64,000 nucleotides of DNA, from positions 1,364,001-1,428,000 of the forward strand of contig CAVTNM010000008.1 of NCBI GenBank assembly GCA_963736055.1. Direction: 5' to 3'. This DNA is from AC-32 sp963736055. Its GTDB lineage: Bacteria > Actinomycetota > Thermoleophilia > Gaiellales > Gaiellaceae. Shown one piece after another: positions 42,743-51,514 of the stretch; the first letter of the stretch is position 1; each line of letters starts with the position of its first letter. The translations under genes were made by a program, and so were the position numbers. Under the pieces are notes generated by a model. It made no database searches and was not told the origin of the DNA. It worked only from the letters and a program-made list of their open reading frames with translations.

Positions 42743-44757
42743 GCACGCCTTCCCCGACTTCGGCGTCACTACGCGCGTTGGGGACAACCGCGCTCGTCAC
42801 CGTTCGCCGGCCCGAATCGCTCGACCGGGCGCGGGCGGTGCTCCAGGCCGAGCTCGGGGCTGTCGACCGCGCCTGCAGCCGGTTCCGTGACGATTCCGAG
42901 CTCGTCCGTCTGAATCGGGCCGCAGGGGAGCACGTGGTGATCGGGCCCTACCTTCTCGCGGCGCTCGAAGTCGCCCTGACTGCGGCTGCGGCCACGGACG
43001 GGGCCGTCGACCCGAGCGTCGGCAAGGCGCTCCGGCTCGCCGGGTACGACCGCACCTTCTCGCTCGTCCGCCTGCGCGACGGCCGCCTCGTCCATGTGTC
43101 GTCCGCCCCGGGCGGCGCCTGGTGGCGGATCGAAATCGATCGTGAACGCAGGACGGCCAGGATTCCCGCCGGGGTCGAGCTCGACCTGGGGGCGACGGCG
43201 AAAGCCCTGGCCGCAGACCGTGCCGCGCGGGCGGCGGCCGAAGCAACCGCTGACGGCGTCCTCGTCAGCCTGGGCGGCGACGTCGCCGTCGCGGGAGACC
43301 CGCCCGACTCAGGCTGGTCCGTCGGCATCGCCGACGACCATGCCGCACCGTTTCCAGCGGACGGCCCAGCCGTGGCCGTCCAGTCGGGTGGGCTTGCCAC
43401 CTCTGGGACGTGCGTCCGCAATTGGGCGACCGCCAGCGGACGCGCTCATCACATCATCGATCCGCGCACCGGGGCGCCGGCAGACACCCCCTGGCGAACG
43501 GTCAGCGTCGCCGCCGCGTCGTGCGTAGACGCGAACACCGGGAGCACGGCGGCGATCGTGCTCGGCGACGAGGCTCCCGATTGGCTGGCACAGCGGCGCC
43601 TGCCCGGGCGGCTGGTGCGGAACGACGGCTCGATCGTCTGCGTTGCCGGCTGGCCCGAGCGAGGCGGGGGCTGCGTGACGCTCGCCGCCGGCAACGGGAC
43701 CGCACTCTGGTACGTCACCCGCGCGTCTGGCGTCGTCTCGCTGCTGCTGCTAACGGCAGGCCTCGTGCTGGGCGTCCTCGGGACCGTCCGGTGGCGAAGC
43801 GAGCGCTGGCCCAGGTTCGCAATCGTCTCGATTCATCGCAACCTAACGCTGTTCGCGATCGCGTTCGTCGCCGTCCACGTCCTGACGACGATCGCCGACG
43901 GCTATGCACCGGTCGGGTTCAAGGACGCCGTGATCCCGTTCGTCTCCCGCTACCGGCCTCTGTGGCTCGGCTTCGGCGCGGTCGCTTTCGACCTTCTGCT
44001 CGCACTCGTGGTGACGAGCCTGCTCCGCGCGAGGATCGGCTACCGAGCCTGGCGCGCCGTGCACTGGCTGGCCTACGCCTCCTGGCCCTTCGCGCTCGTG
44101 CACGGCCTCGGCACCGGCAGCGACTCGCGCTTCGGCTGGCTCGTGCTCATCACGATCGTTTGTGCCGGCGCCGTGGGCGCGGCCCTCGCCGCGCGCTTGC
44201 TCCGCTCGCCGGGCCCGTTACCTCTGCGTGCGGGAGTCGGAGCGGCGGCAGTCGTCTGCGCGCTGCTGGCCATGGTCTGGTACCAAGGCGGGCCGGGGAA
44301 GCCGGGCTGGGCCGCACGGGCAGGCACCCCGGCGTACATCCTCAGCCGCCACTCCTCTGCCGCGGCCGCGCCGCACGCCGCGAAGCTCTCGACCAGGCTG
44401 CCGACGTCGTTCGACGGCCGGCTCAGCGGTCGCTTCGCGCGTTCGAGCGACAACGCCGGTGACGTCGGCGTCGCGTTCGGCGCCGCCGTCCGAGGCCGCG
44501 TGCCTGCCATCCTGCGCTTGACGCTGTGGGGAACGGCAGCCGGCGAGGGGATCTCGATGAGCGACAGCAGCGTCACCTTCGCGCCCGCCAGTGTCGGCGG
44601 CTATGCGGGCAAGGTCGTCGCGCTCCAAGGCAACCAGGTCGCCGCCGACCTGACGAACGCGTCGGGCGCGCGACTTCGCCTGACGATCGTCTTGAACCTC
44701 GACGGCGCGAGGAGCACGTTCACCGGTTCGGTCCACGGAGACGGCTCGGCCACCTGA
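42739..44757 (+). CDS. ApbE (FAD:protein FMN transferase) domain fused to a haem-type ferric-reductase-like membrane domain
   Basis: 672 residues from TTG 42739. Residues 1 to about 300 are ApbE-like: GAVDPSVGKALRLAGYD, ELDLGATAKALAADRAA, VLVSLGGDVAVAG, GGLATSGTCVRNWAT and HHIIDPRTGAPADTPWRTVS. From about 330 follow six hydrophobic segments. Two hold paired His (SIHRNLTLFAIAFVAVHVLT; WRAVHWLAYASWPFALVHGL), the pattern of bis-haem ferric-reductase membrane domains. The last 120 residues form an outside domain I do not recognise. An electron carrier across the membrane joined to its own flavin-attaching domain is an unusual fusion. NuoF-like and ferredoxin genes follow in the operon. Confidence 0.78.
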   Translation: MSTPSPTSASLRALGTTALVTVRRPESLDRARAVLQAELGAVDRACSRFRDDSELVRLNRAAGEHVVIGPYLLAALEVALTAAAATDGAVDPSVGKALRLAGYDRTFSLVRLRDGRLVHVSSAPGGAWWRIEIDRERRTARIPAGVELDLGATAKALAADRAARAAAEATADGVLVSLGGDVAVAGDPPDSGWSVGIADDHAAPFPADGPAVAVQSGGLATSGTCVRNWATASGRAHHIIDPRTGAPADTPWRTVSVAAASCVDANTGSTAAIVLGDEAPDWLAQRRLPGRLVRNDGSIVCVAGWPERGGGCVTLAAGNGTALWYVTRASGVVSLLLLTAGLVLGVLGTVRWRSERWPRFAIVSIHRNLTLFAIAFVAVHVLTTIADGYAPVGFKDAVIPFVSRYRPLWLGFGAVAFDLLLALVVTSLLRARIGYRAWRAVHWLAYASWPFALVHGLGTGSDSRFGWLVLITIVCAGAVGAALAARLLRSPGPLPLRAGVGAAAVVCALLAMVWYQGGPGKPGWAARAGTPAYILSRHSSAAAAPHAAKLSTRLPTSFDGRLSGRFARSSDNAGDVGVAFGAAVRGRVPAILRLTLWGTAAGEGISMSDSSVTFAPASVGGYAGKVVALQGNQVAADLTNASGARLRLTIVLNLDGARSTFTGSVHGDGSAT

Positions 44758-46041
44758 TGGCAGCCGCGCGAGCGATGAACGCACCGGAGATAGCGCGGCC
44801 GCCAAGCCTTCCGCGTCTGCTGGCCGGCGTCAGCTCGGCCGAAGCTCCCTCGACCCTGGCTGAGCACGTTGCCATCTACGGCCAGCTCCCGCCCGCGGGC
44901 GCGATCGACTTGCAGGCGCTCGTCGAGGCCAGCGGACTCCAGGGCCGTGGCGGGGCCGGCTTCCCGACGGCTACGAAGCTTCGTGCAGTCGCCGCTCAAC
45001 GCGGACAACCGCTCGTTGTCGCAAACGGCACCGAGGGGGAGCCAATCAGCGGCAAGGACAAGGTCTTGGTCCGGCATTTCCCGCACCTGGTTCTCGATGG
45101 AGCCGCCGTCGCCGCGCAAGCCCTCGGCGCGTGCGAGGCGATCGTTGCCGTGTCCCGCGCCGACGGCGAAGGGCTCGATGCGCTCTCGGCCGCAATCGCC
45201 GAGCGTGGAGGCAAGCTCGACAAACGGGTCCGCCTGCGAACGGTCGCGGTCCCGGATGGATTCGTCGCCGGAGAGGAGACGGCGCTCGTCCAGTTCCTCA
45301 ATCGGGGCGTCGCCAAGCCGACCTTCACGCCGCCGCGGCCGTTCGAGCGCGGCGTCGGGAAGGCGCCGACGCTCGTGCAGAACGTCGAGACGCTTGCCCA
45401 GCTCGCGCTGATCGCCCGTTTTGGACCCGCGTGGTTCCGCGCGCTCGGAACGGTGGACGAGCCGGGCTCGGCGCTGGTGACAATCTCAGGCGCAGTGGCA
45501 GAGCCCGGCGTCTACGAGGTCGCGCTCGGCACCCCCTTGAGAGAGCTCGTCGCCCTGGCCGGGGGAGTGACCGAACACGTCCGCGCTTTCCTCGTCGGGG
45601 GCTTCTTCGGCAGCTGGCTCGGCGAGCGCGACGCCGCCCAGGCATCTCTGCTCGAGGCTGACCTGCGGCCGAGAGGCGCCAGGCTCGGCGCCCGCGCGCT
45701 CGTCGTCCTGCCGGCGAGCGCCTGCGGCATCTGCGAGACGGCCAGGACGCTGACCTATTTGGCTCGACTCCAGCGCCGGTCAGTGCGGCCCCTGCGTGCA
45801 TGGCCTCGACGTGATCGCGCGCTCGTTCGAACGGCTTGCGGCGCAGCGAGGCCTGGACGAGCGGCAACAGATGCGACGCTGGATCCAGCAGGTCCGCGGC
45901 CGCGGAGCATGCCGGCATCCCGACGGCGCCACGGGGTTCGCAACCAGCGCGCTCGAGGTGTTCGCGCACGAGGCCGAGCAGCATCTTCGAGGCCGCTGCG
46001 AGGGCGAACGTCGGATGCTGCCAATACCTGCCGTTACATGA
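44757..46041 (+). pseudogene. NuoF-like NAD(P)H-binding iron-sulfur flavoprotein, one frame break near the C-terminus
   Basis: Starts ATG 44757 in the stop of the preceding gene. FMN/NADH-binding segments are ASGLQGRGGAGFPTATKLRA, LVVANGTEGEPISGKDKVLV and VPDGFVAGEETALVQFLNRG; the SLBB-like part includes TISGAVAEPGVYEVALGTPL. Near 45770 an extra base breaks the frame; beyond it reads SAGQCGPCVHGLDVIARSFE, the Cys motif of the N3 4Fe-4S cluster, to a stop at 46041. Joined it is about 425 residues, as in NuoF. It probably takes electrons from NAD(P)H and gives them to the ferredoxin or the membrane haem protein of the operon. Confidence 0.75.
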
Positions 46042-46241
46042 GGAAGCGCGTGCGTGTGAATCCGATCGCGTGCGAGGGCCACGGCCTCTGCGCGGAGTTG
46101 CTGCCCGAGCGGATCCAGCTCGACGAGTGGGGGTTTCCGATCGTCGATCCCGAGCCCGTCACGGGCGAGGCCGCCCGCCACGCCGCCCGTGCCGTTGAGG
46201 CTTGCCCGACGCTGGCGCTGTTGCTCGAAAAGGATGCCTAG
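46038..46241 (+). CDS. Ferredoxin, three-cysteine ([3Fe-4S]) type
   Basis: 67 residues from ATG 46038, overlapping the upstream stop. The pattern NPIACEGHGLCAELLPERI, then a central acidic strand and AVEACPTLALLLE, gives CxxxxxC...CP, three Cys, typical of the single-cluster ferredoxins that serve P450s and NuoF-like partners in actinobacteria. A His replaces the usual fourth ligand position. It likely shuttles electrons between the NuoF-like protein and the membrane fusion protein, though a P450 partner elsewhere is possible. Confidence 0.85.
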   Translation: MRKRVRVNPIACEGHGLCAELLPERIQLDEWGFPIVDPEPVTGEAARHAARAVEACPTLALLLEKDA

Positions 46242-46335
46242 GCCGTGAACGACTGTGCGGCTTGCTCGTGAGCGAATCCGTCGACGACGACTAGCGCGAT
46301 CGGGTGATCAACATGCGCAGTTGCGTACGCCTGAG

Positions 46336-46936
46336 GTGACCGTGGACTACCGGATCTACCACGCGATCAATCAGTTCGTCTACCACGCATGCCTGGCTTG
46401 GGCGCCAGCTCAGCACGGTCGAAGAGTGGGCAGTCCCAGTCGTCGCCATCGCGACCTTCGGACTTTGGCTTCTCGCCCGACCCGGCGGTAGTCGGAAGTG
46501 GAAACTCGCCTCCGCCTGCGCGCTCGGCTCGGCGGCCCTGGCGCTCTTGATTAACCAGGCGATCGGAAAGGTCTGGCACCGCCAGCGACCCTTCGCCGCG
46601 CACCCGGCCGCCCATGTCTGGGCCAGCCGCTCCCATGACCCCTCGTTCCCAAGCGATCACGCAAGCGCCGCTTTCGCGATCGCATTCGCCATCTTCCTCT
46701 TCGACCGGCGGGTCGGCTCCGTCTTCCTCGCAGCAGCCGCAATCATCGGCGCTGGCCGCGTCTTCATCGGAGAGCACTACCCCCTCGACGTTCTTGCCGG
46801 CTGCCTCGTCGGCCTCGCCTCGGCGCTCCTTCTCGTGCGCGTCGCAAGACCACTCGTCGACAGGCTCGTCCGCCTCGTCGAGCGCGCCACCGATCCGCTC
46901 CTCGCGCCGTTATGGCATCTACGCCTTCCGCAATGA
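46336..46936 (+). pseudogene. PAP2-family membrane phosphatase, one frame break
   Basis: The first frame from GTG 46336 gives DYRIYHAINQFVYHACLAW. One extra base near 46400 moves the frame to LSTVEEWAVPVVAIATFGLW and on through the phosphatase motifs GKVWHRQRPFAAHP, SFPSDHASAAFAIAFAIFLF and GRVFIGEHYPLDVLAGCLVG. These are the KxxxxxxRP-, PSGH- and SRxxxxxHxxxD-type sites of PAP2 enzymes. Several membrane helices. Possible undecaprenyl-diphosphate or lipid phosphate phosphatase. Not visibly linked to the redox operon before it. Confidence 0.75.
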
Positions 46937-46984
46937 AGCCCAAACGCGGCCACACCCATCGCCACGCCAAGATCCGCACGCCGC

Positions 46985-47242
46985 GAGATCGTCGGCGTCG
47001 CGGTGCTCCAGGGAACGCTGCTCGACCTCATTTGGGTGACTCCTGCCCGGCGCTCCCAGGGCGTCGGCTCGGCCCTCATGGACGACGGCGGCGCCGGCGG
47101 CGAGCTGACGCTTGAAGTCTGGAGTGCGAACCGGCGGGCCGTGGCCTTCTACCAGCGCCGGGGATTCGAGGTCGTGCGTACGTTCCCCGATCCCGAGACC
47201 AGTCTCGACAAGCTCGCCCTACGCAAGGAGCTCGCGGGTTGA
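46985..47242 (+). pseudogene. GNAT acetyltransferase, C-terminal fragment
   Basis: The readable part IVGVAVLQGTLLDLIWVTPA continues RRSQGVGSALMD, the acetyl-CoA pyrophosphate loop (motif A), then ANRRAVAFYQRRGFEVVRTF, the usual motif B. The first strands and helices of the fold are missing; upstream bases belong to the PAP2 gene. About 85 residues remain, so an inactive remnant is the simplest reading, unless an indel hides the start. Confidence 0.55.
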
Positions 47243-47305
47243 CAGATTGGACAAACAGGCCGATTCTCAGCCAGGAGCACTCGCCGCCCGGGGGCTCCGA
47301 GGGAC

Positions 47306-47500
47306 ATGGGGACTTCGGGCACTGATAGCGCGGTCGTCACGGACGAAGAGCCGGGCGGCCGCTTGCCGGCGCTCGCGCTCTGCGTGGGCTGTGGCCAACC
47401 GCTCGAGAGTGTGCTCGAGCGGCTCGGCTCGCTCCGTTGCCACGACTGCAGGGAGACCGGGGGATTTGACCCTCTTGAACGACGCGTTTCCGGCCGATAA
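47306..47500 (+). CDS. Small zinc-ribbon-like protein
   Basis: 64 residues from ATG 47306. ALCVGCGQPLESVLERLGSL followed by RCHDCRE gives CxxC...CxxC spaced 17 residues apart, a typical zinc ribbon. The rest is polar. No family assigned. It overlaps the likely start of the MshEN protein gene, so the two may be co-translated. Confidence 0.5.
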   Translation: MGTSGTDSAVVTDEEPGGRLPALALCVGCGQPLESVLERLGSLRCHDCRETGGFDPLERRVSGR

Positions 47501-48185
47501 CAACGCCGTGGAAGCTGCGGAGAACGTTTGGCGACCCCTTGGCGAGTTGCTCGTCGAGAAGGGACTTGTGAAACAGGAGGAGCTCGAGCAAGCGCTCGGG
47601 GAGCAGGCCGACACCGGCCGGCTGCTCGGCGCGATCCTGGTCGAGCGCGGCTACGTCTCCGGCCCGGCGCTCGCGGTCGCGCTCGCCGAGCAGTACGGCG
47701 TCGAGCTGAAGACGGAGCGGGGTTTCGGCACCGGCCTCTGGGCCGAGATCGACCGGCGCCACCGTCAGGGGCGCGGCGTGCCGGAGGAGGAAGAGGGGTA
47801 CGAGGACGAGAGCGAGGACAACGTCGTCCAGCTCGAGCCGGTCAAGCTCGCGGCGGTCGAGGTCGTTCCCGACGTCGACCCCAAGCTCGAGCGCCTGCGC
47901 GCCGAGAACCGCCGGCTGCAGGCCGAGATCGAGCGCCTGCGCGCCGAGTTCAGCAAGTTGAAGCTCGTCGAGGCGCCCGAGGCGCCCGAACCGCCAACTT
48001 CGCACCTCGTGTTCGTCCCGACCCCGGAGCGCTACCTGCTGATGGAGCGTGACGGAGCGCCGCCTGAGGCCGGCGACGAGCTCGAGCTGGCCGACATGAA
48101 CGGTCAGTTCCTGGTGCAGAAGGTCGGCCGCGCGCCGGTTCCGGACGAGTCGCGGCCCTGCGCGTTCCTGCTCTCCTGCAGCTGA
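47466..48185 (+). CDS. MshEN/GspE_N-domain protein with coiled coil
   Basis: About 239 residues from TTG 47466; TTG 47475 or GTG 47508 are alternatives. The core LGELLVEKGLVKQEELEQAL, then GRLLGAILVERGYVSGPALA, is the MshEN fold found at the N-terminus of type II secretion and type IV pilus ATPases and known to bind cyclic-di-GMP in some. An acidic linker (EEEEGYEDESED), a coiled coil (LERLRAENRRLQAEIERLRA) and a C-terminal part ending PCAFLLSCS follow. No ATPase domain is attached. A signalling or adaptor role is possible. Confidence 0.65.
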   Translation: MTLLNDAFPADNNAVEAAENVWRPLGELLVEKGLVKQEELEQALGEQADTGRLLGAILVERGYVSGPALAVALAEQYGVELKTERGFGTGLWAEIDRRHRQGRGVPEEEEGYEDESEDNVVQLEPVKLAAVEVVPDVDPKLERLRAENRRLQAEIERLRAEFSKLKLVEAPEAPEPPTSHLVFVPTPERYLLMERDGAPPEAGDELELADMNGQFLVQKVGRAPVPDESRPCAFLLSCS

Positions 48186-48193
48186 CAGCCCGG

Positions 48194-48940
48194 CTACGCC
48201 GGCTGGAGCACGACCACCTGGCCGAAGTTGTTCGCGTTCGCGAGGCCGAGGTAGCGGTAGAGCCGTTCCCTGGTCAGGTTGTCCACCGTCGTCTGCTCCT
48301 GCCTGTCGATCTTGCCCGGGAGCGGCGGCTTGCTCTGGGGGAGCGTCGACTTGAGCGGGTGGTCGAGCTCGGGCGACAGATCCTGGCGCCGGAAGAAGAG
48401 CGCGTTCGAGAGCTTCTTCTCCTGCGGCCCCGGCGGGACGAACACGACGACGTTGTCGATCGAGTCGGAGTACTTGAGCGTGTAGAGCGCCAGCTCGAGC
48501 GCCTCCCGCCGGACGACCGTGCCGCGCGCCTCGCTTGCCTTGCCCTGGAGCTTGCAGCTCTTGAGTGGGCCACAGAGCACGTACATGACGCTCTCGCTCT
48601 GGTCGTAGAGCTCGAAGTCGTTCAAGGTCTTCGCCTGCAGCGTCTTCTGGATCCCGATCGCGCGCACCGTGTTCCGCGCCTGGCCGGGGGCGCCGATGAC
48701 GATCCGGTTCATCGGGTCGCCGCTCGCGAGCCGGTAGCCGCTGCCCACGTGCGTCGCGATCTGCCGCGTCCGGGCCACCGTGTTGCCGGCCGGAGGCTTC
48801 CAGCTCGACCAGGCCGGCGGCGGCTTCGGCCCCGGGCGCTCGAGCAGCACGATGAAGCCGCCGATCCCGATGCCGACCGCGGCCCCGAGCACGAGGTAGG
48901 CGATCAGGAACCGGCTGCGCGTGCTCAGACCGCGGGCCAT
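48194..48940 (-). CDS. Membrane-anchored protein of unknown function, coupled to the FtsH-like gene
   Basis: 248 residues. One N-terminal hydrophobic segment at 11-32 (FLIAYLVLGAAVGIGIGGFI) and a large outside domain with two Cys (YVLCGPLKSCKLQG). The middle part, ALYTLKYSDSIDNVVVFVPP, is well-ordered but unfamiliar to me. Its start lies inside the last codons of the FtsH-like gene, so translation is coupled and the two products may work together, perhaps as a membrane adaptor or modulator of the protease. Confidence 0.6.
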   Translation of the reverse strand: MARGLSTRSRFLIAYLVLGAAVGIGIGGFIVLLERPGPKPPPAWSSWKPPAGNTVARTRQIATHVGSGYRLASGDPMNRIVIGAPGQARNTVRAIGIQKTLQAKTLNDFELYDQSESVMYVLCGPLKSCKLQGKASEARGTVVRREALELALYTLKYSDSIDNVVVFVPPGPQEKKLSNALFFRRQDLSPELDHPLKSTLPQSKPPLPGKIDRQEQTTVDNLTRERLYRYLGLANANNFGQVVVLQPA

Positions 48941-51360
48941 GCCTTCTCCTGGCTCAGGTCGATCTTGGGAATCCTCAGCCTCGCCGACTCGAGGATCTCG
49001 ACGAGCTCGTCGCCGAACAGCTCGCGCTTCTCGATCAGCGCCTCGGCGATCTTCTCGACGGCGCGCTTGTTGTGCGCGATCAGGGCGTAGGCGGTCACGT
49101 AGGCCTGGCCGAGCAGCTGGGCCGCGAGCGCTCGCTTGTCATGGTCGCCGAGAACCCCCGCCAGTGGGTCGGCGCCGAGAGCGCCGCCGTTGCCCGTGCG
49201 GTTCATGATCTGGAGCCCGATCTGCTCGAACCGCTCCATGATCTCGTCCCGCTTCGTCTCGGCGGCCTTCGTGGCCCGCCGGACCGTGCCGTTGGAGGCC
49301 GCGTTCAGCTCGGGCTGCTCGGGCGCCATCCCGCAGGCGCCGACCATCCAGGCTGCCCGCGCGGTCGCGCTCTGCACGTCCCCGCCGACGCCGGTCGAGT
49401 TCTCGCCGTAGAAGACCCGTTCTGCGGCCATCGCGCCGAGCGCCCAGATCAGCTGCGCGATCTCCTCCGTGCGCCAGGAGCTGAAGCGCTCTTCCTTCTC
49501 TCGCGCCTGGTGGTGGCCGAGTGCGGCCCCGCGGCGGCGGATCGAGAGCCGCGTCGACTCCGCGCCCTTCATGTAGACGTGCGCGGTGGCAGCGTGGCCG
49601 GCTTCGTGCAGCGCCACGGCACGCGTCTCCTCCGGCACGTACTCGGTCCCGACCGCGGTCCCCGACTCGACGGTCGTCATCGCCTCGACGATGTCGTCCC
49701 AGCCGAACTCGAGCCGCCCGTCGTGGTGGGCGAAGGTGAGCGCCATCGAGCAGACCTGCTCGATCATGGCCGGCGAGTACCCGTTGGTTACGCGCGAGAG
49801 CTCGTCGCGGCGCTTCTCGGTGTCGAGGTCTCCGTCGTGCGAGACCTTGGCCAGGTAGAGGTCGAAGATGTCGAGCCGGTCGCTCTTGGTGGGCGTGCGG
49901 AACCAGACATGGCGACCCATCCGGCCCGGGCGGGTCAGGGCGGGGTCGAGCATGTCCATTGGCACGTTCGTGGCGCCGATGAAGTAGATCTGGTTGCCGC
50001 TCGGCTTCGACTGCGGGATCCGCATCGAGCGCCCGCGGATCCGGCGCGGGATCACGTAGGTCGCGTCCAGGAACGTGTTGATGCGGTTCACCCAGATGCG
50101 CTTGAAGAACGGCGGGTTGTCGATCCCGTCCATCACGACCAGGAGCTGGTTGAGGGCCAGCTGGCCGCCGCCGCCGAACATGCCCGGCATCACCTGGTTG
50201 ACGAGCCCGCCGATCCGCGTCACCAGCGTGTGGGGAACCGGCGGTTGGTCTGCCCGGAGCGCAAAGACGCGCTCGCGCCAGGCGCGGGACTCGAGGATCA
50301 GGTCCTCGCTCGGGTTGAGCGCGCCGTTGGGCCCGTAGAAGCAGAGGTCGTGGAAGCTCATCGGCCTGGGCGTGCTCATCCCGCCGCCGGCAGCCCCGCC
50401 GAGCGCCTGCCGGCGCATCCCGACGGCGTCGATCTCGTCGATGAAGACGATGCACTGGCCGCCCCACTTGCGCGCGAGCTTCTTCGCCTTGTGCGCCAGC
50501 CAGCGGACGATCACCGCGTCCATGCCCATGAAGGTCTGTGCGAAGCCGGAGCCGGGGATGGTCACGATCGGGCAGTTGAAGCCGGTTGCGATCGCCTTCG
50601 CGAGCATCGTCTTGCCGGTCCCCGGCGCGCCCAGGAAGAGCAGCCCGCGCTCCCGCTTGCCGCCGGCGCGCTCGAACGCCTCGCCGGACTGCCACAGCGA
50701 CACGACGTGCCGCACCTCCTCCTTCGCCTCGGCCTGGCCGCGGACGTCGTCGAGCTTCACGCCCCAGTCCGCGTCGCCCGGCTCGAAGCCGCGAATCTGC
50801 GTGATCCCCATCAGCATCAGCGGCCCCATGAGGATCAGGAAGTTGAAGATGAAGAAGATGAAGAACGAGAAGAAGATCGGGATGTAGGTGGGCATCTTCC
50901 GGATCCCGTTGAGGATCCCGTGGTAGACGTCGCCCGCGGTCCCGAGCACGCTCGCATCGGCGACGCCGTACTTGAGGACCCGCACGAAGTAGATCGCGAG
51001 GATGACCAGCACCACGAACCAGGCCAGCCGATACCAGAAGCGCCAGAACCAGACCCGCCGGCGCGCGACGACGTCCTCCTCGCGCAGCTCCGGGCTGTCG
51101 ATTCCGAAGAGGCTCGGCCATTTGATGAAGCGGCGGAAGAGGAGGTCGAGCCCGCCGCGGAAGGCGAAGACCGCAAGCACGGTCGACAACAACGACCAGG
51201 CGACCGACCAGCTTTCGTGCTTGTTCAGCCAGACGAAAAGGGCAGGGCTCGAGAGGACGGCGACCGCGGTTGCGGCTCGCCGCAGGGCGCGCCATTGCTC
51301 GGATAGCTCCAGTGACTGCTCGCTCGATGCGAGCCCAGGGGCAACCGGCCCAGCCGTCAT
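48925..51360 (-). CDS. Divergent FtsH-like AAA+ membrane metalloprotease with large insertions
   Basis: 811 residues. About four hydrophobic segments before residue 190 (for example 115-128 and 160-185), Walker A GAPGTGKT at 245-251, Walker B VFIDEID at 305-311, second region of homology GATNVPMDMLDPALTRPGR at 462-480, and the zinc protease motif HEAGHA at 585-590 with GGDVQSA as likely third-ligand region. Between Walker B and NQLLVVMDG about 90 residues replace the usual 20-odd, and some 45 residues replace a short loop before the GATN strand. All catalytic motifs are kept, so it should be an active ATP-dependent protease, but not the standard housekeeping FtsH. Confidence 0.85.
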   Translation of the reverse strand: MTAGPVAPGLASSEQSLELSEQWRALRRAATAVAVLSSPALFVWLNKHESWSVAWSLLSTVLAVFAFRGGLDLLFRRFIKWPSLFGIDSPELREEDVVARRRVWFWRFWYRLAWFVVLVILAIYFVRVLKYGVADASVLGTAGDVYHGILNGIRKMPTYIPIFFSFFIFFIFNFLILMGPLMLMGITQIRGFEPGDADWGVKLDDVRGQAEAKEEVRHVVSLWQSGEAFERAGGKRERGLLFLGAPGTGKTMLAKAIATGFNCPIVTIPGSGFAQTFMGMDAVIVRWLAHKAKKLARKWGGQCIVFIDEIDAVGMRRQALGGAAGGGMSTPRPMSFHDLCFYGPNGALNPSEDLILESRAWRERVFALRADQPPVPHTLVTRIGGLVNQVMPGMFGGGGQLALNQLLVVMDGIDNPPFFKRIWVNRINTFLDATYVIPRRIRGRSMRIPQSKPSGNQIYFIGATNVPMDMLDPALTRPGRMGRHVWFRTPTKSDRLDIFDLYLAKVSHDGDLDTEKRRDELSRVTNGYSPAMIEQVCSMALTFAHHDGRLEFGWDDIVEAMTTVESGTAVGTEYVPEETRAVALHEAGHAATAHVYMKGAESTRLSIRRRGAALGHHQAREKEERFSSWRTEEIAQLIWALGAMAAERVFYGENSTGVGGDVQSATARAAWMVGACGMAPEQPELNAASNGTVRRATKAAETKRDEIMERFEQIGLQIMNRTGNGGALGADPLAGVLGDHDKRALAAQLLGQAYVTAYALIAHNKRAVEKIAEALIEKRELFGDELVEILESARLRIPKIDLSQEKAWPAV

Positions 51361-51382
51361 TTTCGCAGTGTAGATGTCCTAA

Positions 51383-51402
51383 GGCGCCGCCTAGGCGGCG
51401 CC
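51383..51402. repeat. Perfect 20-bp palindrome upstream of the FtsH-like gene
   Basis: GGCGCCGCCTAGGCGGCGCC is its own reverse complement. It lies 23 bases before the FtsH-like start (minus) in the gap shared with the Ste24-like gene (plus). It could be an operator or a cruciform/terminator element; nothing in the window says which. Confidence 0.5.
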
Positions 51403-51408
51403 GACCCA

Positions 51409-51444
51409 TGGAGGACGTGCGGGCTTCGCCCGCGTGGCCCTCCA
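51409..51444. repeat. Nested hairpin next to the palindrome
   Basis: Outer arms TGGAGG/CCTCCA and inner arms GCGGGC/GCCCGC around TTC form a near-continuous stem with small bulges. It overlaps GTG 51434, one formal start of the Ste24-like frame, which is a reason to prefer the start at 51515. Confidence 0.4.
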
Positions 51445-51514
51445 ACGCACGTTCTGGGAAGCTGGATCTCTTGCCTCCTCGTGTGAGTTCGTCACTAAGC
51501 TCACGTACTTCGAC

